Source of the DNA: JBCDCP01 sp039181495
Lineage (GTDB): Bacteria; Pseudomonadota; Alphaproteobacteria; Rhizobiales; Tepidamorphaceae
Direction: 5' to 3'
Assembly: GCA_039181495.1 (NCBI GenBank)
Contig: JBCDCP010000143.1
Span: 1 to 6,503, forward strand
Length of the DNA: 6,503 nucleotides
Below, piece by piece: positions 5,697 to 6,503 of this stretch. Under the pieces are notes generated by a model that was not told the DNA's origin, searched no databases, and worked only from the letters and a program-made list of their open reading frames with translations. Within the stretch, counting starts at the first letter, position 1. Every line of letters begins with the position of its first letter. The translations under genes and the position numbers were made by a program.

Positions 5697-6275
5697 ATGT
5701 CTTCCATTACCAACGCAGCAGATGTACCTGCAAGCAACACTTCTCCTTCGGCAACCGAGCGGCTCGTCCGCCTTCATTCACAAGATAACACCATGACAGA
5801 TCTCATTTTACGCGGGCGCACGCTCACCTATTTCATTGTCACCATGATCGTGGCCGGTGCGGTTTCGACTGTGGCCTTCGACTTCTTCGGCCAGAGCCTC
5901 AGCCCCGGGCTCGGCTTCGCCAGCCTCGCGCCGGTGCCGCTGGCCAATCAGGTCATTCAGGTTCTGACCGGTGAAGGATGGCGCCCGGGCGCGCATTTCC
6001 TGCACTATTTCGCCGGCATGGTCGCCTATCCGCTGGGCTGGATGATGATTGTCGAACCGCTGCGCCGCGCTGTCATGCCTAATCTGCACTGGCTGATCGC
6101 AGCCACCGTCTATGGCGTCGCGCTCTGGGTCTTCGCGCTCTACATCATGGCGCATCTGATCGCTGGCAACCCGGCCTTTCTCAACTTCACCGGCATCACC
6201 TGGGTGGCACTCGTTGGCCACGTGCTGTTCGCAATCGTGACCGCGATCGTCTACCGCGCTCGCTACACGGACTGA
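5697..6275 (+). CDS. Unassigned four-helix membrane protein
   Basis: I do not recognise this family with confidence. The 192-residue frame has a polar N-terminus (residues 1-32, rich in Ser, Thr, Asn and Ala) followed by four likely membrane helices at about 42-64, 100-121, 132-155 and 165-187. Between helices 1 and 2 is a loop of about 35 residues with SLSPGLGFASLAPVPLANQVIQVLTGEG. Histidines lie in or next to helices 2 to 4 (His100, His103, His131, His153, His175) and could bind a metal or haem, but this is only a guess. No enzymatic motif is seen. The ATG at 5697 has GGGA nine bases upstream and is preferred. An internal ATG at 5793 would give 160 residues and remove the polar extension, but has no visible ribosome binding site. 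A terminator follows 33 bases after the stop. The gene appears to stand alone downstream of infC. Confidence 0.75.
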   Translation: MSSITNAADVPASNTSPSATERLVRLHSQDNTMTDLILRGRTLTYFIVTMIVAGAVSTVAFDFFGQSLSPGLGFASLAPVPLANQVIQVLTGEGWRPGAHFLHYFAGMVAYPLGWMMIVEPLRRAVMPNLHWLIAATVYGVALWVFALYIMAHLIAGNPAFLNFTGITWVALVGHVLFAIVTAIVYRARYTD

Positions 6276-6308
6276 TCACCAGAACACTCAATCCAGACCT
6301 CTCAGACT

Positions 6309-6341
6309 GGCCGGGACGCGAACATGCGCCCCGGCCTTGTT
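6309..6341 (+). terminator. Likely terminator of the membrane protein gene
   Basis: GGCCGGG (6309-6315) pairs perfectly with CCCGGCC (6330-6336). The inner GCG/CGC (6318-6320 with 6327-6329) adds three pairs after a two-base bulge, leaving the loop AACATG. TTGTT follows. It is a strong GC stem with a short T-rich tail, 33 bases after the stop at 6275. Confidence 0.65.
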
Positions 6342-6368
6342 GCGCGTACTGACGTCATTGGCGGCGGC

Positions 6369-6397
6369 TTGCATCGCAGGTTCGTTCCGCTTATACA
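6369..6397 (+). promoter_or_regulatory. Weak sigma-70-like promoter candidate near the window end
   Basis: TTGCAT (6369-6374) and TATACA (6392-6397) are 17 bases apart. They match the consensus boxes at three and four of six positions. A start near 6404 would coincide with the base of the hairpin at 6405-6442. The match is weak; position after a terminator and before an open frame is the main support. Confidence 0.25.
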
Positions 6398-6404
6398 CCG
6401 CGCT

Positions 6405-6442
6405 CCACCCGCCGCCCGGCAGGGCATGCCGTGGCGGCGTGG
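6405..6442 (+). promoter_or_regulatory. Strong imperfect hairpin
   Basis: CCAC (6405-6408), GCCGCC (6411-6416) and CGGC (6417-6420) pair with GCCG (6428-6431), GGCGGC (6433-6438) and GTGG (6439-6442). That gives 14 pairs, almost all GC, with bulges of two bases and one base and a seven-base loop. No T tract follows, so it is not a typical terminator. It ends seven bases before an ATG and may be a leader structure. Confidence 0.4.
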
Positions 6443-6449
6443 ATTGCTC

Positions 6450-6503
6450 ATGCAAAACACTACTGCAGTACTGACGTCCGGATCGTTTTGTCCGGCAGGG
6501 TCC
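6450..6503 (+). CDS. Possible start of a gene running off the window
   Basis: From the ATG at 6450 the frame is open to the last base and reads MQNTTAVLTSGSFCPAGS. The same frame is open from 6324, but the ATG there lies in the loop of a terminator hairpin. An ATG at 6426 is also in frame, with AGGG too close to serve it. GGA at 6441-6443, six bases before 6450, is a weak ribosome binding site. Eighteen residues are too few to name a product or to be sure that this is a gene. Confidence 0.22.
   Translation, partial: MQNTTAVLTSGSFCPAGS

Larger units (their letters stand above)
6346..6478. repeat. 11-bp direct repeat, two copies
   Basis: GTACTGACGTC occurs at 6346-6356 and again at 6468-6478, with starts 122 bases apart. 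The second copy overlaps the perfect 10-bp palindrome TACTGCAGTA (6461-6470) by three bases. The exact match is unlikely by chance in so short a stretch. The copies could be regulator sites or traces of a duplication; no inserted element is recognisable between them. Confidence 0.4.

Noticed and set aside
5808..6221. 137-residue minus-strand frame opposite the membrane protein
   Set aside because: Its composition is that of an antisense shadow, and the opposite strand encodes four clear hydrophobic helices.
6302..6503. Open minus-strand frame entering from the right edge
   Set aside because: The translation looks like random GC-rich sequence, and it would run through a terminator hairpin and a promoter-like region.

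Overview
The window looks like ordinary core chromosome of an alphaproteobacterium. The DNA is GC-rich. The order rpsA, sppA, ihfB, lapA matches my recollection of how these genes lie in several alphaproteobacterial orders. infC stands apart from rpmI-rplT, which follow it directly in enterobacteria. I cannot place the genus from the sequence alone.

Layout, left to right. Positions 1-933 hold the 3' part of rpsA (ribosomal protein S1, last three S1 domains), closed by a clear intrinsic terminator. sppA (1078-2025) has its own likely promoter. ihfB, lapA and an ornithine cyclodeaminase/mu-crystallin family gene follow on the same strand with gaps of 28 and 31 bases and probably form an operon. 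That operon meets an ABHD10-like alpha/beta hydrolase on the minus strand (3806-4648), with only three bases between the two stop codons. A divergent region of about 257 bases then leads to infC (initiation factor IF-3). Its best start is the rare codon ATA at 4906, placed eight bases after a GAAGGAG ribosome binding site. After infC come a possible terminator, a structured non-coding stretch, and an unassigned four-helix membrane protein (5697-6275) with its own likely terminator. The last 160 bases may contain a promoter, a strong hairpin and the first codons of a gene that leaves the window.

Function. Most genes serve translation (S1, IF-3), chromosome architecture (IHF beta) and envelope upkeep (SppA, LapA domain protein). 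The cyclodeaminase-family enzyme and the hydrolase are metabolic enzymes of unknown substrate. I see no mobile element, CRISPR array, tRNA, rRNA, toxin-antitoxin pair or defence system, and no convincing new system. The most interesting points are regulatory: the ATA start of infC with its leader, hairpins just before ihfB and near the window end, and the uncharacterised membrane protein.
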